DNA from: Clostridiales bacterium FE2011
Lineage (GTDB): Bacteria > Bacillota > Clostridia > Christensenellales > Aristaeellaceae
Length of the DNA stretch: 64,000 bases
Reading direction: 5' to 3'
Assembly: GCA_017569305.1 (NCBI GenBank)
Contig: CP069418.1
Location: 3,038,001 to 3,102,000, forward strand
Shown here piece after piece: positions 7,430 to 14,259 of this stretch. The position numbers and the translations under genes are program-made. The notes under the pieces were generated by a model, which did no database searches, had not been told where the DNA came from, and worked only from the letters and a program-made list of their open reading frames with translations. Numbering within the stretch: position 1 is the stretch's first letter; every line of letters begins with the position of its first letter.

Positions 7430-8113
7430 TTATTCGCCATAAAGCAGATCCTGGATGATGAAATCACGGGACAGGGGAGTCCAGTGGCCGGGAAGGCAGA
7501 TTTCAGGATTCACCTGACGTATGGTTTCCGCCAGCTTGTTGGCCAGTTCCTGATCCACCTCCCAGCCGGGGAATGCACCGCCGGTGCAGTCGCCCATAAT
7601 CAGGAGCTTGTCTCCGGGTACTTCAACCAGGGTGGAGTCGTCTGTGTGAGGCGCTTCCGCCTGGAAAATCCGGACAGGACAGTTGCCGGGATCCAGCGTC
7701 ATTTCACCACTGAAAACCATGTCAGGAAGGGTTACAATGACCGGCTTGTTACCCGCGTATTCACGCTGGATCGATTCATGCATGGCGAGAAAGAAAGCCG
7801 GGCCTTCCTTGGCCAGGCGGTCACGGATATCCCGCAGGTACTGTGTTGTCCGTTCGTTGGCCAGGGTGAGCCCGTGAACCGCATGCATGGCGAAAGTATG
7901 ATCCCAGTGCCAGTGCGTCAGCACGGTGAGTTGCGGTAGGGGAAGGCCGGCTTCTTCCAGCTCCCGGTAAAACTCCCGGATATGTTCTTCAGAGTGACCG
8001 GCATCCACTGCCAGGCTCCAGCGGTCTCCGCGGATATAGCTGAGATTCGGGCGGTCCCTTTCCTCTTCAAAGGGGTATACCCAGACCCGTTCTGTAAGTT
8101 GATTCAGTCTCAT
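7430..8113 (-). CDS. Metallo-beta-lactamase-fold hydrolase
   Basis: A 227-residue MBL-fold enzyme. THWHWDHTFAMHAVHG (about residues 66-80) is the zinc-binding HxHxDH motif; GDCTGG near residue 173 supplies the bridging aspartate and PGHWTPL near residue 210 the last histidine. It starts with KAGGAGAA-like spacing (AAGGAG 11 bases before the ATG). Enzymes of this group hydrolyse thioesters, lactones or phosphodiesters; nothing here fixes the substrate. It is part of the minus-strand operon. Confidence 0.82.
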   Translation of the reverse strand: MRLNQLTERVWVYPFEEERDRPNLSYIRGDRWSLAVDAGHSEEHIREFYRELEEAGLPLPQLTVLTHWHWDHTFAMHAVHGLTLANERTTQYLRDIRDRLAKEGPAFFLAMHESIQREYAGNKPVIVTLPDMVFSGEMTLDPGNCPVRIFQAEAPHTDDSTLVEVPGDKLLIMGDCTGGAFPGWEVDQELANKLAETIRQVNPEICLPGHWTPLSRDFIIQDLLYGE

Positions 8114-8140
8114 ATTCAGTTATTCTCCTTAAGTTCTGTT

Positions 8141-8731
8141 TCAAATAAAGCGTCGGGGGATAATTACGGCTTCCAGTTCCGGATGCATAGCCAGGGCATT
8201 TTTGACGTCGATCGTGTAGTCAACGACCGTGCAGTGGGCGTTCATGTCGTCGTAGTATTCACGGATTCGTTTTCCGCCCATGGCCTCCATTGTCTTCCAG
8301 GAGGCGGGATTGTCCAGATCGGCATCCATAAAGACGCTGTCGATTCCGAAATAATCGCAGGCCTTCAGCCCCAGATACAGGTTGATATTATTGTATCCTT
8401 TGCCACGCTCGGTGGGCCTGATGCTGTATCCGATATTGCCGCCGTAGTGCTTCAGCTTTTCATTCAGGGCAAGACGGATGTTGATCATGCCGACGATCCG
8501 CTGATCGCTTTCCCGGACCAGGAAATAGGTTCGGCCAGGCACTTTTTCCTCGTTCGGTACCCGGTTATAATCCAGATTCAGTTTTTCCAGCCAGCCTTCA
8601 TAATTATCGAGGAAGCGGTTCAGTCCTCCGGTTCCGTTGATTTCTGAATTGTACTGATAGAATTCATTGATATAGTCAATGGCGGCCTCTTTTCGTTCCG
8701 GGCCGGGTATTTCAAAATAAAAACGTTCCAT
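8141..8731 (-). CDS. GNAT N-acetyltransferase
   Basis: A 196-residue acetyltransferase with an N-terminal 70-residue helical part, then VGMINIRLALNEKLKHYGGNIGYSIRPTERGKGYNNINLYLGLKAC, where RPTERGKGY is the acetyl-CoA loop (about residue 120), and the downstream VFMDADLDNPASWKTMEAMGG element. This arrangement is that of the ElaA/YkkB-type GNATs of Firmicutes. The ATG at 8731 has AGGAG 11 bases upstream, somewhat far. Downstream of the NUDIX gene with 22 bases between. Confidence 0.82.
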   Translation of the reverse strand: MERFYFEIPGPERKEAAIDYINEFYQYNSEINGTGGLNRFLDNYEGWLEKLNLDYNRVPNEEKVPGRTYFLVRESDQRIVGMINIRLALNEKLKHYGGNIGYSIRPTERGKGYNNINLYLGLKACDYFGIDSVFMDADLDNPASWKTMEAMGGKRIREYYDDMNAHCTVVDYTIDVKNALAMHPELEAVIIPRRFI

Positions 8732-8753
8732 ACGCTTACTGACTCCTGTATCG

Positions 8754-9407
8754 TTATGTATTAAACATTGTAAGGTAAATGCTGAGCACCGTCCAGGCGG
8801 AAAGGGAATAGAAGTTTCCGTGTTTATCCTTTCCGGTCCGGAAAATTTCCTGCGCCTGTTCCCGGTCCAACAGCTCAAAACCGTCGAACAGTTCGGAACC
8901 TTCCGCCCCGCTCTGGTTCAGGTCATCCAGGTTGTCCAGGGTGATCTCCGCACACAGGAAAGCGTTGCTTTCATCGGTCATACCGGGGGTGGAGAAGGCA
9001 CAGGGATTCAGGACGTAAACCCGGTCGCTGTCCTTCACTGTCAGGCCGGTTTCTTCTTTGATCTCCCTGATCGCGGCTTTCACCAGCGGATCGTCACTTT
9101 GCCTGTCTTCCGGATCCAGCAATCCGGCTACCGGGCTCAGCAGGAATTGTCCGATGGGATAGCGGTACTCATAGGACATGAGCAGGCGCGTCTGATTTCC
9201 CGGCAGGTGCAGCACAACGGCGATTGTAACCGCGTCCGGGAGCATTGCACGGAAAGCGTCATCCGGAAGCTTTGCGACAAGATCCTCCGGTTTTCGCCGG
9301 GACACGGAGAAATAATGCCGGTTTTCCGCGTACTGATGATCGTACATCCGCAGGAACCGTGCGTCATACAGCGTCTCAACATGATTCTTATTCACTTTGC
9401 TGTTCAT
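8754..9407 (-). CDS. NUDIX hydrolase
   Basis: A 217-residue NUDIX protein. The box is complete: GLLDPEDRQSDDPLVKAAIREIKEETGL around residues 115-140, with a 5-residue longer first spacing than the standard G-x5-E pattern and the catalytic REIKEETG. Flanking parts (SYEYRYPIGQFLLSPVAG and AFLCAEITLDN) resemble ADP-ribose pyrophosphatase-like enzymes, which hydrolyse nucleoside diphosphate-linked compounds. ATG 9407 has GAGGTG 6 bases upstream. Substrate is not determined. Confidence 0.85.
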   Translation of the reverse strand: MNSKVNKNHVETLYDARFLRMYDHQYAENRHYFSVSRRKPEDLVAKLPDDAFRAMLPDAVTIAVVLHLPGNQTRLLMSYEYRYPIGQFLLSPVAGLLDPEDRQSDDPLVKAAIREIKEETGLTVKDSDRVYVLNPCAFSTPGMTDESNAFLCAEITLDNLDDLNQSGAEGSELFDGFELLDREQAQEIFRTGKDKHGNFYSLSAWTVLSIYLTMFNT

Positions 9408-9439
9408 GATCATCACCTCATATCGTGTCAGCGGGGGAT

Positions 9440-10429
9440 TTATGTGTCGTGGCGGGGATAACTGAGTTCGTCACTCCATGATTTGATTTCATCAAAGAAG
9501 CCGTTCACAGCCATGAGACCGTAATGCCACAGGAAGGCACGGTCCCGTTCACAGATTTCGTCGAGCTTCATCCAGAGTACTTCCTTCAGCGGCGGATTGT
9601 CCACCGGCTCCTCCGGGTCATATCCTGTAATGGGTTCCTGATCCGCGGGAACACTGACTTCAAAAGAGTATTCCGCGCTGCCGCCGGATTTGTACTGGAC
9701 AGCCAGCGGCCGGAGAATGGTACCGTCCAGTCCGCATTCTTCCTTCAGTTCGCGGAGGGCTGCCTGTTCCGGTGTTTCATTATGCTCTATGCCGCCGCCG
9801 GGCAGGGTGAAGAATTCATGACCGAAATAGAATACCCGTTCCATCAGGATTTTCCCTTCACGGACGACAACCGCTACGCTGCGGCTGCGCTGGTAAACAT
9901 ATTCCGTTTCCTTATCAGTAACGGCGCAGGCCTGCGGCATATGCTGATCAAAGTATGCCCGTATTTCTGCAGCGGTATCAGCCACCTTGCTCCAGACGGT
10001 TTCATCCGCATGATCAACGGCATACCGGGAGACTTCCCTGAGATGCTGAATGCCGCTGCCGAATTGTTCCCTGATCCATTTGTGCGCGGGGAAGATCCAG
10101 ATATGGAAGTGATGCGAACGCTCTTCCTGTACCAGGGTGATCTCATCTGCGATATGAAGCTCCTTCAGGGCTTTTGCCGCGCAGGAAAGGATATCGCCGA
10201 TCTCGGATCTTTCGCCCTTTGCCAGTTCGGCAAAAGACTGAATATGCCGCTTCGCGGTAATGATCAGGAAACCGGGAATCGGGATCTGAGGATCCGCAGC
10301 CAGGACGACAGAACGGCCGTTATGGATGATTCCACCCGGAAGCTTTACTTTTCCGTCTACGATATCACAGCCAATGCACCCGGGATCCGGACTGACAGAG
10401 GGGGAACAGCCAACGGGTTTGTTTTCCAT
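9440..10429 (-). CDS. HIT-domain and NUDIX-domain fusion protein
   Basis: A 329-residue protein with two nucleotide-processing domains. Residues about 15-135 form a HIT fold: PGCIGCDIVDGK at the start, GFLIITAKRHIQSFAEL, and HHFHIWIFP, an H-x-H-x-W variant of the HxHxH catalytic triad. Residues about 180-325 are a NUDIX hydrolase with the box LPGGGIEHNETPEQAALREL ending KEECGLDG. The HIT half would hydrolyse or transfer nucleotidyl groups and the NUDIX half a nucleoside diphosphate derivative. The long upstream frame is ignored because GAGGTG precedes ATG 10429. The two-domain order is uncommon. Confidence 0.82.
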   Translation of the reverse strand: MENKPVGCSPSVSPDPGCIGCDIVDGKVKLPGGIIHNGRSVVLAADPQIPIPGFLIITAKRHIQSFAELAKGERSEIGDILSCAAKALKELHIADEITLVQEERSHHFHIWIFPAHKWIREQFGSGIQHLREVSRYAVDHADETVWSKVADTAAEIRAYFDQHMPQACAVTDKETEYVYQRSRSVAVVVREGKILMERVFYFGHEFFTLPGGGIEHNETPEQAALRELKEECGLDGTILRPLAVQYKSGGSAEYSFEVSVPADQEPITGYDPEEPVDNPPLKEVLWMKLDEICERDRAFLWHYGLMAVNGFFDEIKSWSDELSYPRHDT

Positions 10430-10469
10430 ACAGATCACCTCGGATCCACTGCGTTTTTCAAATACAAGA

Positions 10470-10976
10470 TTACAGGAGACGGACGGATTCCACAATAGTA
10501 TATCCGTTTTCTTCGACCCTTGAGAATTCAATCTGTTCAATATGAGCTTCAAAGGGGGCAAAGTGCTTTCGCATTTCATTGCAAAGTGTGTTCAGATCCG
10601 CGGCTGGATCGCAAAGCAGTGTGGTGTGGGGATACCAGGTTTCTCCACGAGTCCAGCGATCCAGGTGCTCACCGAAAGCCATTTCGATTCTGTTGTGAAG
10701 GGAACTCAAAGGTTCTGAAGACGCCGGCACAGCAACGAGGATGGAGGTTTCAGAAAGGACCTCCAGCTTTTCATAGCGGACAGAAAACGAATGGGCATCC
10801 CGGAGCATTTTCCTGCAGGCTGTAATAAATGCTTCTGTATCCTCCGGAAGATACGTGGCAAGGGTGATATGCGCATAAAGCGGGGAAGAAAAACGAACCT
10901 GAGGCATGGCGGTTTCACGCAGCCTGCTGAGCTTGTCATTTACATCAGGAGACAGTTTCGCGATGACACAGAGCAT
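10470..10976 (-). CDS. 2'-5' RNA ligase family (2H phosphoesterase)
   Basis: A 168-residue 2H-superfamily protein. The two H-x-T motifs expected of the fold are AHITLATYLP (about residue 37) and YPHTTLLCDP (about residue 124). Members hydrolyse cyclic phosphodiesters such as 2',3'-cyclic nucleotides or act in RNA ligation or repair; short versions like this have no settled substrate. ATG 10976 follows GGAGG by 8 bases, giving MLCVIAKLSPDVNDKL. It is in the operon between a GNAT gene and the HIT-NUDIX fusion. Confidence 0.8.
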   Translation of the reverse strand: MLCVIAKLSPDVNDKLSRLRETAMPQVRFSSPLYAHITLATYLPEDTEAFITACRKMLRDAHSFSVRYEKLEVLSETSILVAVPASSEPLSSLHNRIEMAFGEHLDRWTRGETWYPHTTLLCDPAADLNTLCNEMRKHFAPFEAHIEQIEFSRVEENGYTIVESVRLL

Positions 10977-11050
10977 TTTGTCAACCTCCGTTATATCGAT
11001 CACTGCAGTTCCGGTTTCTTACTGCCTGGCGCGATCACAATTCCCTGGTT

Positions 11051-11491
11051 TCAGAACCTTTTTGCAAAGGCGACATTACCGATCTGCTCGGTAAAACCGT
11101 TATGCTGATAAAAGGTATAGGCAGGGACATCCTTATCTGTCAGCAGGAAAATCTGGCATATTCCTTTTTCCGACAGATAAGCCTCAATCGCTTTCATGAA
11201 GGCGGTGCCGATTCCTTTTCCCTGTGAGTGCCTGTCGACGCAGAACTCATTGATGACGTATTCCGTTCCGGAATACCAGTGTTTGATATAGCCCATGGAT
11301 AAACCCATAATCCGGTCACCGTCAAAATAACCAAGGGTAAGGGAATAGGACTGGCCTGTCAGATCGGTAATGTAGGCATCAAGCTGCTTCCGGTCACTCC
11401 AGTCATCATTCCAGGGCTCGTTGGTGAAAACGTCGGTAAACAGGTCGGTGATCATCTTCCGATCTTCAAGAGATAATACTTTCAGTTCCAT
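11051..11491 (-). CDS. GNAT acetyltransferase, aminoglycoside AAC(6')-like
   Basis: A 146-residue GNAT protein. FTDVFTNEPWNDDW near the start and FCVDRHSQGKGIGTAFMKAIE (acetyl-CoA loop, about residue 90) followed by AYTFYQHNGFTEQIG resemble the AAC(6')-I-related group. Similarity to aminoglycoside enzymes is at fold and motif level; resistance is not claimed. The ribosome-binding GGAG lies inside the last codons of the upstream gene, whose stop is 4 bases before this start, so the two are translationally linked. Confidence 0.8.
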   Translation of the reverse strand: MELKVLSLEDRKMITDLFTDVFTNEPWNDDWSDRKQLDAYITDLTGQSYSLTLGYFDGDRIMGLSMGYIKHWYSGTEYVINEFCVDRHSQGKGIGTAFMKAIEAYLSEKGICQIFLLTDKDVPAYTFYQHNGFTEQIGNVAFAKRF

Positions 11492-11495
11492 TTTT

Positions 11496-12029
11496 TTACT
11501 CCAATTGACTCAAAAAAGGGGCGTTCCGGTCCTTGTCCGAAAGAACCGGATCTTCACAGGGAAGCACCAGACGGATCGTGGGATCCCGGAAGCTGATGAC
11601 CGCTGCATGTCCACGGACAAACTCCCTGTCGGCGGCAAAGTACTGAATGGTGTTTTCTTCCAGGGAAAGGAAGGCATGGCCGAAACCTGCCGGAATGTAT
11701 ACTATGGCGGGATTCGCAGCATCCAGTTCCAGGGATTGCCATTGCATATAGGTGGGAGAGTCCTTTCTTAGGTCTACCACATAGTCCAGTCCTTTTCCCT
11801 GCAGGACGGAGACGAGCTTCGCCTGCGGATAAGGCTCCTCCTGGTAATGAATGCCGAAGAAGGTATGGCGTGCAGGCATGGTATAAATACGCTGCACTTT
11901 CCAGTCTGCCTGTGGAACGGTTTCCCGTAGCTGATCCGGAGACAGGTCCGTCATTGTTCCGCAGACATCTGTCCGGACAGCGGGCTCGAGTACCAGAACT
12001 TCATCAAACAGGCGCTGCCTGATTTTCAT
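11496..12029 (-). CDS. dTDP-4-dehydrorhamnose 3,5-epimerase family protein (RfbC-like cupin)
   Basis: A 177-residue cupin of the RfbC family. Conserved parts are VLVLEPAVRTDVCG, HTFFGIHYQEEPYPQAKLVSVLQG (which aligns with the family's RGLHxQ...KLVRVxxG strand with the base histidine), LDYVVDLRKDSPTYMQWQ, and IPAGFGHAFLSLEEN. The family epimerises dTDP-4-keto-6-deoxyglucose, but no other rhamnose genes are nearby, so its role in this operon is open. AGAGG is 8 bases before the start. Confidence 0.8.
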   Translation of the reverse strand: MKIRQRLFDEVLVLEPAVRTDVCGTMTDLSPDQLRETVPQADWKVQRIYTMPARHTFFGIHYQEEPYPQAKLVSVLQGKGLDYVVDLRKDSPTYMQWQSLELDAANPAIVYIPAGFGHAFLSLEENTIQYFAADREFVRGHAAVISFRDPTIRLVLPCEDPVLSDKDRNAPFLSQLE

Positions 12030-12046
12030 TTTTTTATCCTCTTTTT

Positions 12047-12814
12047 TCAGCCTTGGGGCTGGTTCTTATATACGATCCTGCGGTCTTCCGGCTGATAGGG
12101 ATGCGCTTTGCTGATTTGGCCGAACCATTCATAATCAATATCGTTTTCAGTGTTTCCGGTTTCCAGATCTTTCAGCGCAGACAACATTGTATCAAACAGC
12201 TCAATGCCGCAGGGAGCCTGGCAATGTCCATGCAGGATCGTATCAAACTGATCCCGCAGGGGAAGCAACCGTTCCATACTTTCAATCTGCGTCCGGACAG
12301 GCAGGGATTCTTCCAGCTGCAGCCAAAGATGCTGAACCATACCGTCTCCGGCGAAAAGAATGCGGTCCTTCCGGTCCAGAAGTACGATTTCACCCGCCGT
12401 GTGACCCGGAAAATGAATGGCTTCCAATTCCACTCCGCCCAGATCGAAAACCTGCCCGTCCTCAATATTCTCAAAGGGCGGGAACTTGATGCCAAACTGC
12501 TTCATGGCAGCCTGCATCTCAGGATGGTTGATCGACTCCTCAGCCAGGGGCAGATCCGCCAGGTTCATATAAGCCTTGTCAAAAGCCCAGTTTCCGCCCA
12601 TATGGTCTCCGTGGCCATGGGTGTTGATGCAGATCAGGGGAAGGGGAGTCAGGGCTTCCGCGACTGCGCGGATATTACTCATACCGAGGGAAGTATCGAT
12701 GACAGCTGCCTGCTTTGCTCCGGCAACCACATAGCAGGTGGCTGCGTGATTATCGTCCAGCAGCCATACATGGTCATTAATCGGGATGACATTGGGGATT
12801 CTCAGTTCGGGCAT
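12047..12814 (-). CDS. Metallo-beta-lactamase-fold hydrolase
   Basis: A 255-residue MBL-fold hydrolase. CINTHGHGDHMGGNWAF (about residues 62-78) is the zinc-binding HxHxDH loop; HFPGHTAGEIVLLD supplies the third histidine, LFAGDGM the bridging aspartate, and LHGHCQ the final histidine. Glyoxalase II-like hydrolases share this set. It is the first gene after the minus-strand promoter at 12957-12985 and has AGGAGG 8 bases before the ATG, so it likely heads the long operon. Substrate unknown. Confidence 0.82.
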   Translation of the reverse strand: MPELRIPNVIPINDHVWLLDDNHAATCYVVAGAKQAAVIDTSLGMSNIRAVAEALTPLPLICINTHGHGDHMGGNWAFDKAYMNLADLPLAEESINHPEMQAAMKQFGIKFPPFENIEDGQVFDLGGVELEAIHFPGHTAGEIVLLDRKDRILFAGDGMVQHLWLQLEESLPVRTQIESMERLLPLRDQFDTILHGHCQAPCGIELFDTMLSALKDLETGNTENDIDYEWFGQISKAHPYQPEDRRIVYKNQPQG

Positions 12815-12956
12815 GGTTTTATCCTCCTGTTATCTGAATATATCTATCCTGAAGGATTCGGCAATCCGAAAGGTCTGTTCTGTTCCAGTGCGCTTAGCCG
12901 GAAACTGCATGGAATCGTGATAAACGGGCAACTGAACACAGCGCAAAGTTGATTGT

Positions 12957-12985
12957 ACAATAGCAGTTCAGGCCAAAGCTGTCAA
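12957..12985 (-). promoter_or_regulatory. Promoter of the long minus-strand operon
   Basis: Minus-strand TTGACA (12985-12980), 17-base spacer and TATTGT (12962-12957) lie 143 bases upstream of the MBL gene at 12814. The 357-base gap 12815-13171 contains this promoter and the divergent one for the DUF2975 gene; nothing else was recognised in it. Confidence 0.55.
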
Positions 12986-13073
12986 TGTCGGACGGGAAAA
13001 GCCGGTATGATGTATAAAAAGAAGGAATATTATGATGTACATACAATAATTAATGATAAACGTTAAAAATATA

Positions 13074-13102
13074 TTGACAAACATATAAACGATGTATAGT
13101 AT
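13074..13102 (+). promoter_or_regulatory. Promoter of the DUF2975/Xre pair
   Basis: TTGACA (13074-13079) and TAGTAT (13097-13102) are 17 bases apart in an AT-rich tract; an overlapping TATAGT at 13095 is an alternative -10. GATGTA occurs both here (13091) and as GATGTAC upstream (13034), possible binding half-sites for the small Xre protein. Confidence 0.55.
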
Positions 13103-13171
13103 TATAACTGTAAGCAACCGGTAAAGGTTTCGTTGAGAGCAGCAGATAAGGAGCAATATGGAGGAACAGCG

Positions 13172-13735
13172 ATGGATACAACGGATGTAATGGAAAGAAC
13201 ACTGGCACAGGAAAAGGGCCGGTTTGATAAGTTCTGTAAGCTCATGCACGTTTTCAGTACACTGATGTGGATCCTGTTAACGATCGGGGCAGTTTTCTGC
13301 CTGATTGTATCTATCGTCCAGGAGGTACAGTACGAGAATAACGGGGGAGAAGCCAGAATGCCGGAAACACTGATATCAGTGTTTTATGTGTTCCTGGTGA
13401 TGGGCGGAATCGGCCTTTTGTGGAATTCAGCACGACACATTTTCCGCCGGTTGAGGACTGCGGAGACTCCTTTCTGCTATGACATTGCGGACAAAATCAA
13501 GGGGACGGGATTCCTTGCGATCCTGCTCGGTATAATGAGCTTTGTTTACAGGATGATTGTTGAACTGCTTGCCAGGAACGGGGTTATCAAACATTTTGTG
13601 AAATCGGATGGCTTTGTGGACATAGGATACCCGTTCATCTATTCCGTCATCATCCTGGGAGTGGTACTGATGATGATAGCCTATGTTTTCAACTACGGAT
13701 GCAAGCTCCAGCAGGAATCGGACGAAACACTGTGA
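13172..13735 (+). CDS. DUF2975-type membrane protein
   Basis: A 187-residue integral membrane protein. Four hydrophobic segments are visible: about residues 27-52 (STLMWILLTIGAVFCLIVSIV), 70-90 (LISVFYVFLVMGGIGLLW), 112-135 (GFLAILLGIMSFVYRMIVEL) and 153-175 (YPFIYSVIILGVVLMMIAYVF). The layout and the adjacent small Xre gene match the DUF2975/YozG pair found in many Firmicutes, whose function is not known. The start at 13172 follows GGAGGAACAGC. The downstream gene begins 13 bases after the stop. Confidence 0.75.
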   Translation: MDTTDVMERTLAQEKGRFDKFCKLMHVFSTLMWILLTIGAVFCLIVSIVQEVQYENNGGEARMPETLISVFYVFLVMGGIGLLWNSARHIFRRLRTAETPFCYDIADKIKGTGFLAILLGIMSFVYRMIVELLARNGVIKHFVKSDGFVDIGYPFIYSVIILGVVLMMIAYVFNYGCKLQQESDETL

Positions 13736-13748
13736 GGACGGTGAGCGT

Positions 13749-13961
13749 ATGATCATTTTACGTCTGGACAGGGTAATGGCGGACAGAAAGATGTCTCTGA
13801 ATGAGTTGTCGGAAAAAGTTGGCGTGGCAAACGTCAATCTTTCAAAGATGAAGACAGGAAAGATCAGCGCGGTGCGGTTTTCGACGCTGAATGAGATCTG
13901 CAGGGTGCTGCATTGCCAGCCGGGAGACATACTGGAATATGCCGAAGATGAAGAGGGCTGA
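13749..13961 (+). CDS. Small Xre-family regulator (YozG-like)
   Basis: A 70-residue protein that is almost only a helix-turn-helix: VMADRKMSLNELSEKVGVAN, VNLSKMKTGKISAVRFSTLN and EICRVLHCQPGDILEY. This is the YozG/Cro-like family that pairs with DUF2975 membrane proteins and is expected to autoregulate the pair. The ATG at 13749 is 13 bases after the upstream stop, with GGTGAG before it. Its last codons form one arm of a long hairpin that continues past the stop. Confidence 0.85.
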   Translation: MIILRLDRVMADRKMSLNELSEKVGVANVNLSKMKTGKISAVRFSTLNEICRVLHCQPGDILEYAEDEEG

Positions 13962-13998
13962 AACGCGAGCGTTTGCCCTCTTTTTCGGCATATTCCAG
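13932..13998 (+). terminator. Long terminator hairpin reaching into the coding region
   Basis: A 67-base inverted repeat: outer arms of 15 perfect pairs (13932-13946 with 13984-13998), inner arms AAGAGGGC (13951-13958) with GCCCTCTT (13975-13982), and an apical stem AAACGC/GCGTTT. The T-run 13981-13985 sits between inner and outer stems. The 5' arms encode the C-terminus of the Xre protein. Confidence 0.7.
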
Positions 13999-14056
13999 CA
14001 ATGAACAATTATATATACTCTGATTCTGATTCGTGCACAATAGCCTGAGAAGAGGT

Positions 14057-14086
14057 TTGACAAGCTGCGGGGTCCGGTGGTAGGAT
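14057..14086 (+). promoter_or_regulatory. Promoter of the ABC-F leader
   Basis: TTGACA (14057-14062) and TAGGAT (14081-14086) with an 18-base spacer start a roughly 170-base leader in front of the ABC-F gene. Confidence 0.5.
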
Positions 14087-14117
14087 ACAGATAACGATTG
14101 ATGAGAGGGGCGGGAAG

Positions 14118-14129
14118 ATGCGCAAGTAA
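14118..14129 (+). CDS. Possible three-codon leader peptide (MRK)
   Basis: ATG CGC AAG TAA follows a strong GAGGGGCGGG site by a few bases inside the ABC-F leader, 58 bases before the attenuator hairpin. Very short upstream ORFs that stall drug-bound ribosomes are known to control several ABC-F antibiotic-resistance genes. Translation of this one is inference. Confidence 0.4.
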   Translation: MRK

Positions 14130-14149
14130 CGGATTTTGATGTCAGGAAA

Positions 14150-14212
14150 GCCGCTGTATGAGCGGCCTATTTCGGGCGTCAAAATACCGGAGCGCAGCTT
14201 CCGGCTTTTTTT
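14150..14212 (+). promoter_or_regulatory. Attenuator region of the ABC-F gene
   Basis: GCCGCT/AGCGGC (14150-14155 with 14161-14166) forms a hairpin just after the leader ORF. It is followed by CCGGAG (14187-14192) pairing with TTCCGG (14199-14204) and seven Ts (14206-14212), a factor-independent terminator 48 bases before the ABC-F start. GGCGTCAAA at 14175 can also pair perfectly with TTTGACGCC at 14232, an alternative fold that takes up the terminator's 5' arm. Confidence 0.55.
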
Positions 14213-14259
14213 CGTGCCGATCTGTTTCCGGTTTGACGCCTCACCGGAGGTGTATCTAT

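Noticed and set aside
3492..12814. Integron cassette array
   Set aside because: No integrase, attI or attC-like palindromes between the genes, and gaps are only a few bases.
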